Both the position numbers and the translations under genes were made by a program. 64,000 nt of DNA from assembly GCA_040387375.1 (NCBI GenBank), contig JAZKDW010000024.1, forward strand, positions 1 to 64,000. Direction: 5' to 3'. Below the pieces are notes generated by a model. The model was not told the origin of the DNA. It was given only the letters and a program-made list of their open reading frames with translations, and ran no database searches. This document shows positions 18,278 through 27,285 of this stretch, one piece after another. Each line of letters begins with the position of its first letter. Positions within the stretch are counted from its first letter, which is position 1. This DNA is from JAZKDW01 sp040387375. Its GTDB lineage: Bacteria > Pseudomonadota > Gammaproteobacteria > Burkholderiales > Burkholderiaceae_D.

Positions 18278-19204
18278 TCAGAACAGCAAGCTTTGCCGGC
18301 TCTCGAACTGCCGCAACTGGCCGGATAGCGGATCGGTAAACTTCAGGGATCTGGCGAGCAGTTGCAAGGGTTTGCTGTAGTCGGCGGGCGAGCCGGCGGC
18401 GCTGTCTGCCGGGTCTGGATAGTGGCGCGGATAAATCTGGTCGTTTACGATCGGCATGCCAAGTGCGGCCATGTGAACACGCAGCTGGTGTTTCTGGCCG
18501 GTTGAAGGGCGCAGCCGGTAGCGTGCCAGTTCACCCCGCTTCTCGAGCAGTTCGATCAGCGTCTCCGCATTTGGCTCGCCGTCTGTCTCTCGCATTTGCA
18601 TGAACGACTCGCTTTCGGCCAGCCGGCTGCGGTAGGTCAGCGGCAGCACCAGCGCCGGATTGAATGGCGCGATCGCTTCGTAGCATTTGGCCACGGTCCG
18701 GTCGCGGAACAGGGACTGATAACGGTCGCGTGTCGCCGGCTGTATCGTGAACAGCACCAGTCCCGCGGTCTCGCGGTCGATGCGGTGCATTGGCACCAGC
18801 GTATCGATGCCGAGCGCGCGCTTCAGGCGCACCAGCAGCGTTTCCTGCAGATAGCGGCCGGCCGGCGTGACCGGCAGGAAGTGAGGCTTGTCGACCGCGA
18901 CCAGATAGTCATCCTGGAACAGCACGATCTCTTCAAACGGGATGCGGGCTTCCACTGGCAGACTGCGGTAGTAGTAGATCTTGCAATGTGCGGTGTAGGG
19001 GGAGTCGGCCGCGACCCGAATGCCATGCGCATCGACCACATCGCCACGTGCCATGCGTGATATCCATTCGGCGCGCGCGATGACGGGAAACCTCTGCGCG
19101 AGAAAGTCCGTGATCGTCGGCCATGGTCCGGGCGGCAATGCGACGCAGCTCGGCCCCACGCCATCTCTGGTCGGCGGCGCCGGGTTATTCCTGGTTTGCG
19201 TCAT
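18278..19204 (-). CDS. RluA-family pseudouridine synthase
   Basis: 308 residues from the ATG at 19204 (MTQTRNNPAPPTRDGVGPSC); the frame is open upstream but that part is shadow of trhO. The catalytic motif is HRIDRETAGLVLF (Asp in HRID), followed by KCYEAIAP and RPSTGQKHQLRVHMAALGMP, all typical of RluA/TruC-type synthases. It isomerises uridine to pseudouridine in rRNA or tRNA; the exact target is not readable. It overlaps the 3' end of trhO by 20 nt, so two RNA-modification genes form an operon. Confidence 0.92.
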   Translation of the reverse strand: MTQTRNNPAPPTRDGVGPSCVALPPGPWPTITDFLAQRFPVIARAEWISRMARGDVVDAHGIRVAADSPYTAHCKIYYYRSLPVEARIPFEEIVLFQDDYLVAVDKPHFLPVTPAGRYLQETLLVRLKRALGIDTLVPMHRIDRETAGLVLFTIQPATRDRYQSLFRDRTVAKCYEAIAPFNPALVLPLTYRSRLAESESFMQMRETDGEPNAETLIELLEKRGELARYRLRPSTGQKHQLRVHMAALGMPIVNDQIYPRHYPDPADSAAGSPADYSKPLQLLARSLKFTDPLSGQLRQFESRQSLLF

Positions 19205-20012
19205 CGAGGCGTTTGGCGCGTTGCAGGCGCCACTCCCAATCGGGCTCGCCTCCGTAGACGTCTTCCAGCGTGGTGCCAGTCTCCCGCAACCTGGTGTCGA
19301 GCGCAATGCGATTGTCGAACACAAAACATTCGCCCTCCCAATCCTTCTCGGCGTCAGGCATGCGCTGGAAATAATTGAGAATGCCGCCCTCGAGCTGGTA
19401 CACATCGATGCCCATGTCCTGCATCCAGGCGCTGGTCTTTTCGCAGCGTATGCCGCCGGTGCAATACATCGCCACTCGTTTGCCGGCAGCTTGCCAGGCG
19501 GGTGCATTGGCTTCGATATATTTCGGAAAGTCGCGGAAATTATCGACTTGCGGGTCGACGGCGGATTTGAATTTTCCGAGACGAAATTCAAAGCTGTTGC
19601 GGTTATCGATGACGACCACATCCTCTTCGGCGATCAGCTGGCGCCATTCCTCCGGACTGACGCTGATGCCGGTTTTGCGGGTGGCGTTCACGCCATCCAC
19701 GCCCAGATAAACGATTTCGGATTTCTTGTGAATCTTGATGCGTTTGAAGGGCGCGGTCTTGCATTCGCTGCGCTTGAACACGATGTCGGAAAAATGGCTG
19801 TCAGCGGACAGGGCCTGTTCGAATGCATCAAGCGCGGGAGCTGTGCCGGATAACACGCCGTTGATGCCTTCAGCTGCCACCAGAATGCTGCCCAGCAGGC
19901 CGCGGGTCAAGTCGCGAAGATGGATGACCGTGGCATCCGGGTCTTCCAGTTCAACAAATTTGTAGAAGGCGATGTGGAAGTGCGGGACGGGATGGTTTGC
20001 GATTGGGGTCAT
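19185..20012 (-). CDS. trhO: tRNA uridine(34) hydroxylase TrhO (rhodanese fold)
   Basis: 275 residues from the ATG at 20012 (MTPIANHPVPHFHIAFYKFV). It has an acylphosphatase-like N-terminal domain, then a rhodanese domain with active-site loop CTGGIRCEK (C184) and DVVVIDNRNSFEFRLGKF. This is the TrhO/YceA family, which makes 5-hydroxyuridine at tRNA wobble position 34 using prephenate-independent, oxygen-dependent chemistry. Length is close to the usual bacterial form minus the C-terminal zinc region: it ends DWEWRLQRAKRLDDANQE, shorter than E. coli YceA (350). Coupled to the downstream pseudouridine synthase. Confidence 0.93.
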   Translation of the reverse strand: MTPIANHPVPHFHIAFYKFVELEDPDATVIHLRDLTRGLLGSILVAAEGINGVLSGTAPALDAFEQALSADSHFSDIVFKRSECKTAPFKRIKIHKKSEIVYLGVDGVNATRKTGISVSPEEWRQLIAEEDVVVIDNRNSFEFRLGKFKSAVDPQVDNFRDFPKYIEANAPAWQAAGKRVAMYCTGGIRCEKTSAWMQDMGIDVYQLEGGILNYFQRMPDAEKDWEGECFVFDNRIALDTRLRETGTTLEDVYGGEPDWEWRLQRAKRLDDANQE

Positions 20013-20118
20013 GGTCTGCGGAATTGTCGCAGAATTCCGGCAAGATTGCCGATTTTGAGGACTGTGTCCTAATCTATTCCCCGATCTTTGCAACGCATGT
20101 GCAACCGCTGTAGCGGCT

Positions 20119-20214
20119 GCGCGAGAATGACGGTGAGAATTGTCGGGTGGGAAAGCGCAACCCTCGCAGGGGGGGCCTCGGCGGGCCCCCTCCCAATTTA
20201 TTTTGTGTGGGCAC
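20119..20214. repeat. Repeat fragments (REP-like and degenerate palindrome end)
   Basis: The segment at 20120-20140 (gcgagaatgacggtgagaa) matches the left arm of the repeat at 43852 and the piece at 32731. From about 20189 the run ctcccaatttat...gtgggcactt matches the terminal repeat of the 2218/9454 elements with several substitutions and no partner arm. It is therefore a decayed half element. Confidence 0.55.
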
Positions 20215-20568
20215 TTAATTGATTATTTGAACGTAATCGACACCACATCCGCTGTCACGTTCGGCATGAGCATAAAAAAAGATTCGTTTCCCGGATACTT
20301 TGGCCGCTAACAGCGTTGCGACAATAATTTTGTAGCTATCCATTCCCAAGGTCGCGGATCTCACGGTCAGGGCCGTACACCCGGCTGGAAAAGCCTGAGT
20401 CTGATTTGTTAACGACCAGACGTTAACGATATTGCCATGAGGAGAACCATAAATACCAAACTCCGGGGTGCCTGTTCCCATATGGCCAATGGCGGAGAAT
20501 GCTGGCTGAACAAGGCTGGCAAACAGCAGCGTGGCAATCAATGGGCGGAGGAATTTCATGTTATTCAT
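20215..20568 (-). CDS. Small secreted two-cysteine protein (copy A)
   Basis: 117 residues from the ATG at 20568. Signal peptide: MNNMKFLRPLIATLLFASLV then QPAFSA. The mature part has exactly two Cys (in AGCTALTV and SGCGVDYVQI), likely a disulfide, around a beta-rich core ending SGKRIFFYAHAERDSGCGVD. It is strongly similar to the product of 22658-23014 and more distantly to 20672-20980. All three share the strand of the subtilisin-like protease between them. No family was recognised. Roles as protease inhibitor, chaperone or substrate are possible but unsupported. Confidence 0.7.
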   Translation of the reverse strand: MNNMKFLRPLIATLLFASLVQPAFSAIGHMGTGTPEFGIYGSPHGNIVNVWSLTNQTQAFPAGCTALTVRSATLGMDSYKIIVATLLAAKVSGKRIFFYAHAERDSGCGVDYVQIIN

Positions 20569-20671
20569 GTTTGACCTTTTAAAGAATGGGGAGCCCGCGG
20601 GGGCATACCCGGCATGCGTCAAGATGGCTGGATTTTCGATGCACGTCATGTCGAGGCGGTGTGGCGGCTTT

Positions 20672-20980
20672 TTACTGGCTTACAAAAATTGATTGAATTG
20701 GCATTCCCCACGCACAGGCAACGGGAGCGACTTCTATTGCAACCTGTTTTTGCGTTGTCAAGGCAATCAGTGCGGCGGCATATATCGCCTTGCCACCGAT
20801 AGTCGTGGTAGAGACCGAAAATACGGTTGTGCCACAAGTCCCGCTGCTATGAGTGACATAAATTGTGCCTTCGTTGTAAGGCCGTATATTCGTCAAAACG
20901 CCGTAGGACGATATCGGCGCTGCAAATGCATTGTTCAGAATGACCGCGCTCAGAAACAGCGCCGCGAATAATTTTTTCAT
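20672..20980 (-). CDS. Small secreted two-cysteine protein (copy B, divergent)
   Basis: 102 residues. Signal peptide: MKKLFAALFLSAVILNNAFA. The mature region has two Cys (SGTCGTTVFSV and APVACAWGMP) and ends IQSIFVSQ. Its order of features (Cys, Gly-Lys, Ala-Leu stretch, Lys-Val-rich strand, Cys-x-x-Gly, Q-I end) parallels the two other small secreted proteins beside the protease, so a shared fold is inferred. It starts 18 bp after the protease stop and is very likely in the same operon. Function unknown. Confidence 0.7.
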   Translation of the reverse strand: MKKLFAALFLSAVILNNAFAAPISSYGVLTNIRPYNEGTIYVTHSSGTCGTTVFSVSTTTIGGKAIYAAALIALTTQKQVAIEVAPVACAWGMPIQSIFVSQ

Positions 20981-20998
20981 TTTTTTCCCTGCAATGGG

Positions 20999-22492
20999 TC
21001 AGTCCATCAGAAGCTGAAGGATCGTAGCCATGCTTTTCATTGAACTATCTGGTTGCGCCGGTTCTGGAATGCCAGGTGGTTCTACTCGTACTTGAGCAAT
21101 ACTTTGCGCCGCCGCGAATAAATTCAGCCGCGGTTTTGAAATGCCATTACGATGGTCCGTGATGATTTTCCCGGTGCCAAGCATTCGCTGTATTGTTTGA
21201 TCAAGCGTGTCATCAGGCGCGGCATCCGCCGCACGCAAGACTGCGACTGCACCTGCCACATGCGGCGCCGCCTGCGATGTGCCTGCCATGACTATTCCAC
21301 CGGCAAATATGTCTGCTCCGGGTGCGAATAAAGTCAGCAGTTCACCCCCATTCGAAAAGCACGCGACCCGGTCAGCAGCAGTGATGGGGTCGGTACAGAA
21401 GCTATTATTGTATTGACCCATATTCGAGTCGTACACGGCCCCGACACGAACCGCACCGGGAGCACACGCTGGCTCCGTAACGCCATCCGTAAAACTATTG
21501 TTGCCTGCTGCTAACACTGGCAGCACACCGGCTGCGCGAGCGTTCGCAAACGGCGTGGTAGCCCATGAATTGGAACACTCGACGATATGCTTTTGGGCCC
21601 ATACAATACTGAGGTTAACTGCCACAATGTTGTATTTCGACTTGTTCTCAACGACCCAGTCAATGCCGGCAATAATATCCTTGGTCCATGCCCCGTCCGG
21701 GCGGAATACATCGATTGCTGCAATGTTTGAATCGGGCGCCACGGCGGCAATAATGGCCGCGACATTGGTGCCATGTCCATGCCCATCACGAGTTCCGTCG
21801 TCTGGCGCCGTGTCGAATGCGGCGATCACGCGGCACGTTGATGGCGTGCCAGGCGATGTGCAGTGATTGAATGCCCCGCGTGTGTAATCCACACCCGTAT
21901 CAAGGACGGCTACCGTAGTACCTTTTCCGCCCCTACCCATGCCGGCAGCCTCGGGTTGCGAAATGAAAGGAAGGCTTTGGACTGTAGCCAGCTGGTGGGG
22001 TTTGTTCTCGTGTACCGCCTTTACATCGGGGTTATTCAGCAACTTCACCAATGCATTGCGATTTTTTATGCGCACGTAATTCATTGGCAGCGCAGGGTAT
22101 TCACGAAGATTCTCGTATTCATCTGTGTTGAACGATGCGGCTACATTACGTTTGGTGTTTCCATATCCGCTCTTTTTGCCCCGGAGTTTGACTTCATGTT
22201 CGCGTGCCGATACAGCCTTCTCGGGAGGGGCGCTGACATACTCGACGATAAAGGTGTTTTCTTCCTGGTCGAGTACTGTGTCGAGAAATTTGCGATTAAT
22301 TTTTGCTGCGGCTTTCGACGGCAGTGCTGCAAGCGCTTCACTTTTTCGCATGGATGCCGCAGCTTTTTTTTCGCCGGGTGCAGCTTTTCCAAAAGGGTTA
22401 AGCAAGCTCGGATTTGCCGAATTTTGTGCATGTGCCACAGCGCCAATGACAAGCATGGCCGCAAAAACGGATAGTTGTTTTCCATATTTCAT
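20999..22492 (-). CDS. Secreted subtilisin-like serine protease (S8)
   Basis: 497 residues; ATG with GGAGGAG four bases upstream. Signal peptide: MKYGKQLSVFAAMLVIGAVA then HAQ. A propeptide region (about 60-170, with FIVEYVSAPP and MNYVRIKNRNALVKLLNN, an I9 inhibitor-like pattern) precedes the S8 catalytic domain: D198 in DTGVD, H240 in GHGTNVA, oxyanion N331 in AAGNN, S406 in GTSQAAPHVAG. The tail after about 455 is short and Pro-rich, with no anchor domain. It lies inside a cluster of three small secreted proteins on the same strand. Confidence 0.9.
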   Translation of the reverse strand: MKYGKQLSVFAAMLVIGAVAHAQNSANPSLLNPFGKAAPGEKKAAASMRKSEALAALPSKAAAKINRKFLDTVLDQEENTFIVEYVSAPPEKAVSAREHEVKLRGKKSGYGNTKRNVAASFNTDEYENLREYPALPMNYVRIKNRNALVKLLNNPDVKAVHENKPHQLATVQSLPFISQPEAAGMGRGGKGTTVAVLDTGVDYTRGAFNHCTSPGTPSTCRVIAAFDTAPDDGTRDGHGHGTNVAAIIAAVAPDSNIAAIDVFRPDGAWTKDIIAGIDWVVENKSKYNIVAVNLSIVWAQKHIVECSNSWATTPFANARAAGVLPVLAAGNNSFTDGVTEPACAPGAVRVGAVYDSNMGQYNNSFCTDPITAADRVACFSNGGELLTLFAPGADIFAGGIVMAGTSQAAPHVAGAVAVLRAADAAPDDTLDQTIQRMLGTGKIITDHRNGISKPRLNLFAAAQSIAQVRVEPPGIPEPAQPDSSMKSMATILQLLMD

Positions 22493-22657
22493 TTATCTCC
22501 TCCCCAGGAGTTTTTATTAAAGATAAAGTGCGCCGTTATTTCATGCGAGTGTGGCCGGCGCTGTCACGGTCACGCCGGAAATTGCCCTTGCCCGGTTCAC
22601 GCGCATTGATTGCGGGTTCCTGGGTATTTGTCGACAAGACCGGGAGACCGGTTGTAA

Positions 22658-23014
22658 TTAATTGACTATCTGAACGTAATCGACACCGCATCCCTCATCA
22701 CGTGGGGAATGGGCAAAAAAACGAACCCTTTTGCCGGCAAGTTTGGCTGTCAACATCGTTGCCACAGCCATTTTGTAGCCATCCAATCCCATCGTCGCGG
22801 AGGTGAGCTTTAGGCTCGTGCATCCGGATGGAAAAGGAATTGTTGGATTTGTCAGGGCCCCGACCCAGGCAAAAGTACCCATTGGGGCAGAATGAATGCC
22901 AAATTCCGGAATGCCGGTTCCCATCTCGCCAGTAGCAGAGAATGCAGGTTGAACCAGGCTGCCAAACATCACCAGGGCAATGAATGGGTCAGCGGTTTTG
23001 ATATTTTTCATCAT
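22658..23014 (-). CDS. Small secreted two-cysteine protein (copy C)
   Basis: 118 residues from the ATG pair at 23014/23011 with AAAGG upstream. Signal-like start MMKNIKTADPFIALVMFGSL then VQPAFSA. The mature part is nearly collinear with copy A (20215-20568): MGTGIPEFGIH versus MGTGTPEFGIY, and the same DEGCGVDYVQI end. Two Cys are conserved. It lies 165 bp upstream of the protease gene, same strand. The VQPAFSA processing region is almost identical in both copies, suggesting recent duplication. Function unknown. Confidence 0.7.
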   Translation of the reverse strand: MMKNIKTADPFIALVMFGSLVQPAFSATGEMGTGIPEFGIHSAPMGTFAWVGALTNPTIPFPSGCTSLKLTSATMGLDGYKMAVATMLTAKLAGKRVRFFAHSPRDEGCGVDYVQIVN

Positions 23015-23436
23015 CAACCTTTCTTGAAAAACGGCTCCGCAGATGTAAGTTGTTTTATAAACATTGTCCAAATAATAATAAGCATGTGTTTATTATTTGT
23101 CTATTTAATAATTCTTTTGTCAAATTCCAGCAACGCAAGGTGATATGCACGACGACCTGAAGGCTCTCCCACATGACGCTTCAGCCACGTGAATATCCAT
23201 GGCACCACCGTCATCCGGTGTCCCTTGAAGAGATCAATGTATTGTTGGTGGCCTGTGAGATAAGGGCGATAGCGGAATGCAAACAAGCAGCCACAAGCGG
23301 ACTGCGTATCGCTACGCCAGCCGCGGCCCATGGGGAATACGGGGAACGAACGAATGGTGCTGGCGCATCACAGCGTCAGGTGGCGTAGCCACATTTTCGT
23401 GAGGCGGCTTTTGGCGCTGAAGGCGCCCACCCGGCG
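23015..23436. other. Intergenic region
   Basis: 422 bp. The first 100 bp are AT-rich (aataataataagcatgtgtt) and may hold the promoter of the secreted-protein cluster. A GC-rich dyad ggcgctgaaggcgcc lies near 23417 just before the GGDEF-EAL gene stop and may aid termination. No gene was supported. Confidence 0.35.
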
Positions 23437-25905
23437 TCACCGCGTCTGGCCAGACTCCAGGAACTTGCTCATCTCGGCGGCGTGCACCGGCCGGCCGAAC
23501 AGGTAGCCCTGTCCGTAATCACAACCGGCAGCGGTCAGCAGGTCACGCTGCTCCGGCGTTTCGACACCTTCCGCAATCACCTTCATTCCCAGCTTGTGGC
23601 CCATCACGATGATCGCTTCGCACAGCGCGAGATCATCGGAATCGGCGTTCATCTTCAGTACAAAGGACTGGTCGATCTTGAGGTAGTCGATATGGAATTT
23701 CTTTAGATAGGAAAGGGCGGAGTAGCCGGTGCCGAAATCGTCGATCGACAATTGAATCCCCGTATCCCGGAATCGCTGCAACTGCGCGGTAACGACGTCG
23801 CTGGCTTCCAGTAACAGGCCTTCGGTAATTTCTACCACGAGTATTTCGTCTTGGGAGGCGCAGGATAGGGTGGAACGTTTTTCGAAACAGCTGCCGCGGG
23901 TGTCGCGCGGTTTACGCAGCTGCACCGGCGACATGTTGACGCTGATCTGGAACTGTGGATCGATCGTGGCGCGCCAGATTTCGGCCTGCCGCACTGCCTG
24001 TTGACAGACCCATTCGCCAATCGTAATGATCATGCCGGTCTGTTCCGCGATCGGGATGAATTCTGCCGGATTGACCATGCCACGCTGCGGATGCCGCCAG
24101 CGGATCAGCGCTTCGGCCTTATGGATGGCGCCGGTCGCCAGTTCGACGATCGGCTGGTACACCACATCGAACTGCCCACAGGCCAGCGCATCCCGCAAGT
24201 CGTTCGCCAGCCGCATTCTGGCCTGCGCTGCCTGCTGCATGCATGGCGTGAAATAATTGAACTGGTTGCGGCCCTGACTCTTGGCCGCATACATGGCCTG
24301 GTCCGCGTTCTTGAGCAGGATGTCGGCATTGGTTGCATCCTCCGGGAGCAGGGTGATGCCGATGCTGCCCGAGACATGGATCGTGTCGTTCTCCAGGTAA
24401 AACGGCTCTGCCAGCGTTTGCAGGATCCCTCGCGCCACACGTTCCACGCTGCCGGTATTCTCCAGCTCGGTGAGGATCACGGTGAATTCGTCGCCGCCGA
24501 TGCGGGCCACCGTGTCGGCCTGGCGGATGCAGGCCGATAGCCGGCGTGCCACATGCTGCAGCAGGATATCGCCGGTGTCATGGCCGAGGGTATCGTTGAT
24601 TTCCTTGAACTGGTCGAGGTCGATGTACATCAGTGCCAGACGATGGCCATCGCGCGTGGCTTTTTGAATTTCGTGCTCGAGCCGGTCATGAAACATGCTG
24701 CGGTTGGGCAGCCCGGTCAAGGCGTCGAAGTTGGCTTGCTGCCAGATCGTTTCTTCCGCCCGTTTCTGATCGGTGACGGCGGAGAACATGCCGATGCGCA
24801 TCTTCGCCTTTCCCCGTTCATCGTAAATAGTGTCGATCATCAGCCATTGCAGGTATGTTTCACCGCTCTTGCGGCGGGTTCTGATCTTGCCTTGCCAGTG
24901 GCCGGTTTTTTCCAGCGGCTGACGTATCTCGTCAGGGAAAAAACGTTCGCTGTCCGCCGGCTTCAACAAATCGGAGGAGTGGCCGACGATCTCCTGTTCG
25001 GTGTAGCCGCACATATGGCTGAATGCCGGATTGACAGTGAGGATCACGTAGTCGGGATCGAAGACCATGATCGCTTCGCCGATCGCCTGGTAAACCATGT
25101 CCGACAATTTCAGTGCCTGCTCATTTTTCTTGCGCTCCGTGATGTCGGTGGAAATGCCGATCACACCGATCAGTTGATTCCGTTCGTCACGGATCGGTGA
25201 GTCAGTGACATGGATAGGAATGTCATGTCCATCACGGTGACGCACCAGATATTCACCGTCCCAGCTTTCACCGGCCTTCAGGCGGGTCATGATTTCATGT
25301 GCGTTCACTCGCATCGATTCTGAGGGAATCACATCCAGGATTGACCGCCCCAGCACTTCGGCGGATGACCAGCCGTACATCTTTTGGGCGAACGGGTTCC
25401 AGTAGATGATCAACCCATCGAGATCGGTCGCGATCACGGCTTGTTCGACCGAGGCCAGCAGCAGGTTCTTCAGGCGGAGCCTGCTCTCGGTGAGTTTGCG
25501 GTCGATGACGTTCTCATGCTCGATCACGATGCGTAATGGGCCTTCAGTTGGCTCGCGGGTAATCTTGAGTTTGAACCAGCGCTGTTCGGTCGGTGAATTG
25601 CAGGGGTAATCCATGCTGGCCGTTTCGCGCTGGCCGGCGACAACGGCGCGTATCATCGCACAGGCGGTAGCCGCATGCGCATCACCGCGTGCCGCGGACT
25701 TGTCGCATACCTCGAGATAATTCGCACCCTCGGAGACGGCCGCAGGATCGGCGCCGTTTCCGCGCGCAAATTCACGCCACGCTCTGTTCACGGCAAGGAT
25801 GAAGCCGGACGCATCGATCACGGCGATGTGTTCATCCAGTGCATCGATTATTGCTTGGGAAAACCTGTCTGGGGCCTGCTGCCGATCGATATTCATTTGG
25901 GCCAT
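23437..25905 (-). CDS. PAS-GGDEF-EAL cyclic-di-GMP signalling protein
   Basis: 822 residues, ATG start. Three PAS-type sensor modules (about 15-138, 145-260, 265-385) lead into a diguanylate cyclase domain with intact GGDEF at 470-474 and a phosphodiesterase domain with EAL at 598-600 and the DDFGTGYSALSYLKKF signature. There is no transmembrane segment, so it is cytoplasmic. Both catalytic motifs look intact, so net output is unpredictable. The stretch after VNMSPVQLRKPRD (RGSCFEKRSTLSCASQDEI) fits the EAL family poorly and may hide a pair of compensating frameshifts. Monocistronic. Confidence 0.93.
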   Translation of the reverse strand: MAQMNIDRQQAPDRFSQAIIDALDEHIAVIDASGFILAVNRAWREFARGNGADPAAVSEGANYLEVCDKSAARGDAHAATACAMIRAVVAGQRETASMDYPCNSPTEQRWFKLKITREPTEGPLRIVIEHENVIDRKLTESRLRLKNLLLASVEQAVIATDLDGLIIYWNPFAQKMYGWSSAEVLGRSILDVIPSESMRVNAHEIMTRLKAGESWDGEYLVRHRDGHDIPIHVTDSPIRDERNQLIGVIGISTDITERKKNEQALKLSDMVYQAIGEAIMVFDPDYVILTVNPAFSHMCGYTEQEIVGHSSDLLKPADSERFFPDEIRQPLEKTGHWQGKIRTRRKSGETYLQWLMIDTIYDERGKAKMRIGMFSAVTDQKRAEETIWQQANFDALTGLPNRSMFHDRLEHEIQKATRDGHRLALMYIDLDQFKEINDTLGHDTGDILLQHVARRLSACIRQADTVARIGGDEFTVILTELENTGSVERVARGILQTLAEPFYLENDTIHVSGSIGITLLPEDATNADILLKNADQAMYAAKSQGRNQFNYFTPCMQQAAQARMRLANDLRDALACGQFDVVYQPIVELATGAIHKAEALIRWRHPQRGMVNPAEFIPIAEQTGMIITIGEWVCQQAVRQAEIWRATIDPQFQISVNMSPVQLRKPRDTRGSCFEKRSTLSCASQDEILVVEITEGLLLEASDVVTAQLQRFRDTGIQLSIDDFGTGYSALSYLKKFHIDYLKIDQSFVLKMNADSDDLALCEAIIVMGHKLGMKVIAEGVETPEQRDLLTAAGCDYGQGYLFGRPVHAAEMSKFLESGQTR

Positions 25906-26276
25906 TGCTCGCTAATGCGTCTGTAATAAATCTTGAGGCCATAAGGGGATGTGGATGTGCTGCTGTTGAATTCAAGCGGCTTTTTTGCTGAAAATGCAGG
26001 GGAGACATCGACTGTCTTGATAAAAGGCGCAACAATCGGGCGCCAGCCAGTAGCGCCAGGCGCGCCGAATTCTTTCATGCCGGGTAAGTGTCTTACCCGC
26101 GCATCATTCTTCCCATTTTGCAACGACACCTTATAGCTTATTCAATAAAATCTTCACCTGGTTTCAATAGTATGTAACCGTGGTGCCATGGCAAACGCCC
26201 CAGACAGCACAACGGAGCCAGGGCGAAAGAACGGTTGAACCTGCAGGCATCACTCATCAAGCCGCCAAAGGAGAAA
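25906..26276. other. Intergenic region
   Basis: 371 bp between divergent genes. A small dyad gggtaagtgtcttaccc lies near 26083. No gene or strong promoter was recognised; the pspA-like fragment has a good ribosome site at its end (aaaggagaaa). Confidence 0.35.
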
Positions 26277-26456
26277 ATGATGGCAGAGTCTTTGCATAGC
26301 CGCGTGTCACAGATTATCGTCGGCAGGCAACGGGAGATGCAGGATGCCTTGACCGTATCGGTAGAGCAGGCAAATAAGCTCAGAGAACTCGATGATCTTG
26401 TCCAGTCGAAGAAAGTCGAAGAACGCATGGCACAGATCCGCTCAGGCAAGACATGA
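26277..26456 (+). pseudogene. Internally deleted PspA/IM30-like remnant
   Basis: 59 codons, ATG with AAGGAG upstream. The head (MAESLHSRVSQIIVG) resembles the N-terminus of PspA-type proteins encoded next to yqiJ. The tail (KLRELDDLVQSKKVEERMAQ) resembles their C-terminus. The 150 or so residues of coiled coil expected between them are missing, yet the frame is kept. It overlaps yqiJ by 4 nt, as in an intact operon. It may be translated for coupling only. The PspA assignment is from pattern memory and needs an alignment. Confidence 0.5.
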
Positions 26457-27073
26457 CACTTTTCACCGCATCAGCCAACCTGCCGTTTGGCGTCGCGGCC
26501 TGCATCATGATCGGGCTGTCGCTCATCGAGGTGATCGGCCTTTTCATGTCGATCAAACCGTCGCAGCTGCTCGACAATCTGGTGCCGGAATCGCCGGATG
26601 GCATCGATGGCGCGCTCAGGTGGCTGCATGTGGGAAAAGTCCCCATCCTGGTGTTGCTGATCCTGCTCCTGTTCGGATTTTCCGTCAGCGGCTACCTGAT
26701 GCAGATGTTTTTCCAGAGCGTGGCCGGCATGTATTTGCCGGCCATCCTGGCGGTGATTCCGGCGAGTGTGGTTGGTGTCGGCGCCGTGCGTGTGGGCGGC
26801 GGTCTGCTGGCCCATGTCATCCCCCGCGACGAAACCAGCGCCGTCAGCAGTACCACCCTGATCGGAAGCACCGGCGTTGTCATCACCGGCACCGCGCGCG
26901 CCGGCATGGCCGCCGAAGTCAAGATCCGCGACCAGCACGGCAATGCGCATTACCTGATGCTCGAACCGGACCTGCCGGATGAAGCGTATGAACAGGGAAC
27001 CGAAGTCCTTATTGTAAAAAAGACCGGCACGATTTACCGCGGCATTCGCAATCCGCATCCGGCGCTCCTATAA
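26453..27073 (+). CDS. yqiJ: YqiJ-family membrane protein with OB-fold domain
   Basis: 206 residues. Three hydrophobic helices (about 14-32, 62-82, 90-120) precede a C-terminal OB-like beta domain (STTLIGSTGVVITGTARAGM, then VKIRDQHGNAHYLMLEPD, GTEVLIVKKTGTIYRGI). That is the YqiJ/DUF1449 layout. In E. coli yqiJ sits directly before the flotillin gene yqiK and is tied to membrane microdomain or envelope stress functions. Here its flotillin partner is only a relic, and the upstream pspA-like gene is truncated, so this intact gene is stranded. Confidence 0.8.
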   Translation: MTLFTASANLPFGVAACIMIGLSLIEVIGLFMSIKPSQLLDNLVPESPDGIDGALRWLHVGKVPILVLLILLLFGFSVSGYLMQMFFQSVAGMYLPAILAVIPASVVGVGAVRVGGGLLAHVIPRDETSAVSSTTLIGSTGVVITGTARAGMAAEVKIRDQHGNAHYLMLEPDLPDEAYEQGTEVLIVKKTGTIYRGIRNPHPALL

Positions 27074-27098
27074 AAATCATGCGGGGGATCAGCATCTC

Positions 27099-27285
27099 AT
27101 GGAATCATCATTCACATTGCACTCTGGTCAACATGAACACGCTCAAACTCGAAGTGCGGCGTGGCGATGAAGGCAGCCTGATCACGAAGGACCGTATGCG
27201 CGTCAATGTTGTGGCAGACCTTGGGCAAGCGCACCGAAGATCCCGCCCGTCTGCCGAGTGACCGCGCTCCCCCCATCCCGTCAAT
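27099..27285 (+). pseudogene. yqiK: Flotillin (YqiK-family) remnant
   Basis: From 27127 one frame reads VNMNTLKLEVRRGDEGSLIT, KDRMRVNVVAD, which matches a conserved stretch of YqiK (NMNTLKLEV...LITKDRMRVDVV). The text then jumps to WQTLGKRTEDPARL in the next frame (from about 27212), matching the later AAQTLGQRT...L block. So some 15-20 codons are deleted with a frameshift, and everything after is gone. A start-like ATG (MESSFTL) lies at 27099. The end abuts the LysR gene, whose insertion may have replaced the flotillin body. Confidence 0.8.

Noticed and set aside
23101..23331. 76-codon minus-strand frame between the secreted protein and GGDEF genes
   Set aside because: No ribosome site or recognisable domain, and poor codon pattern.
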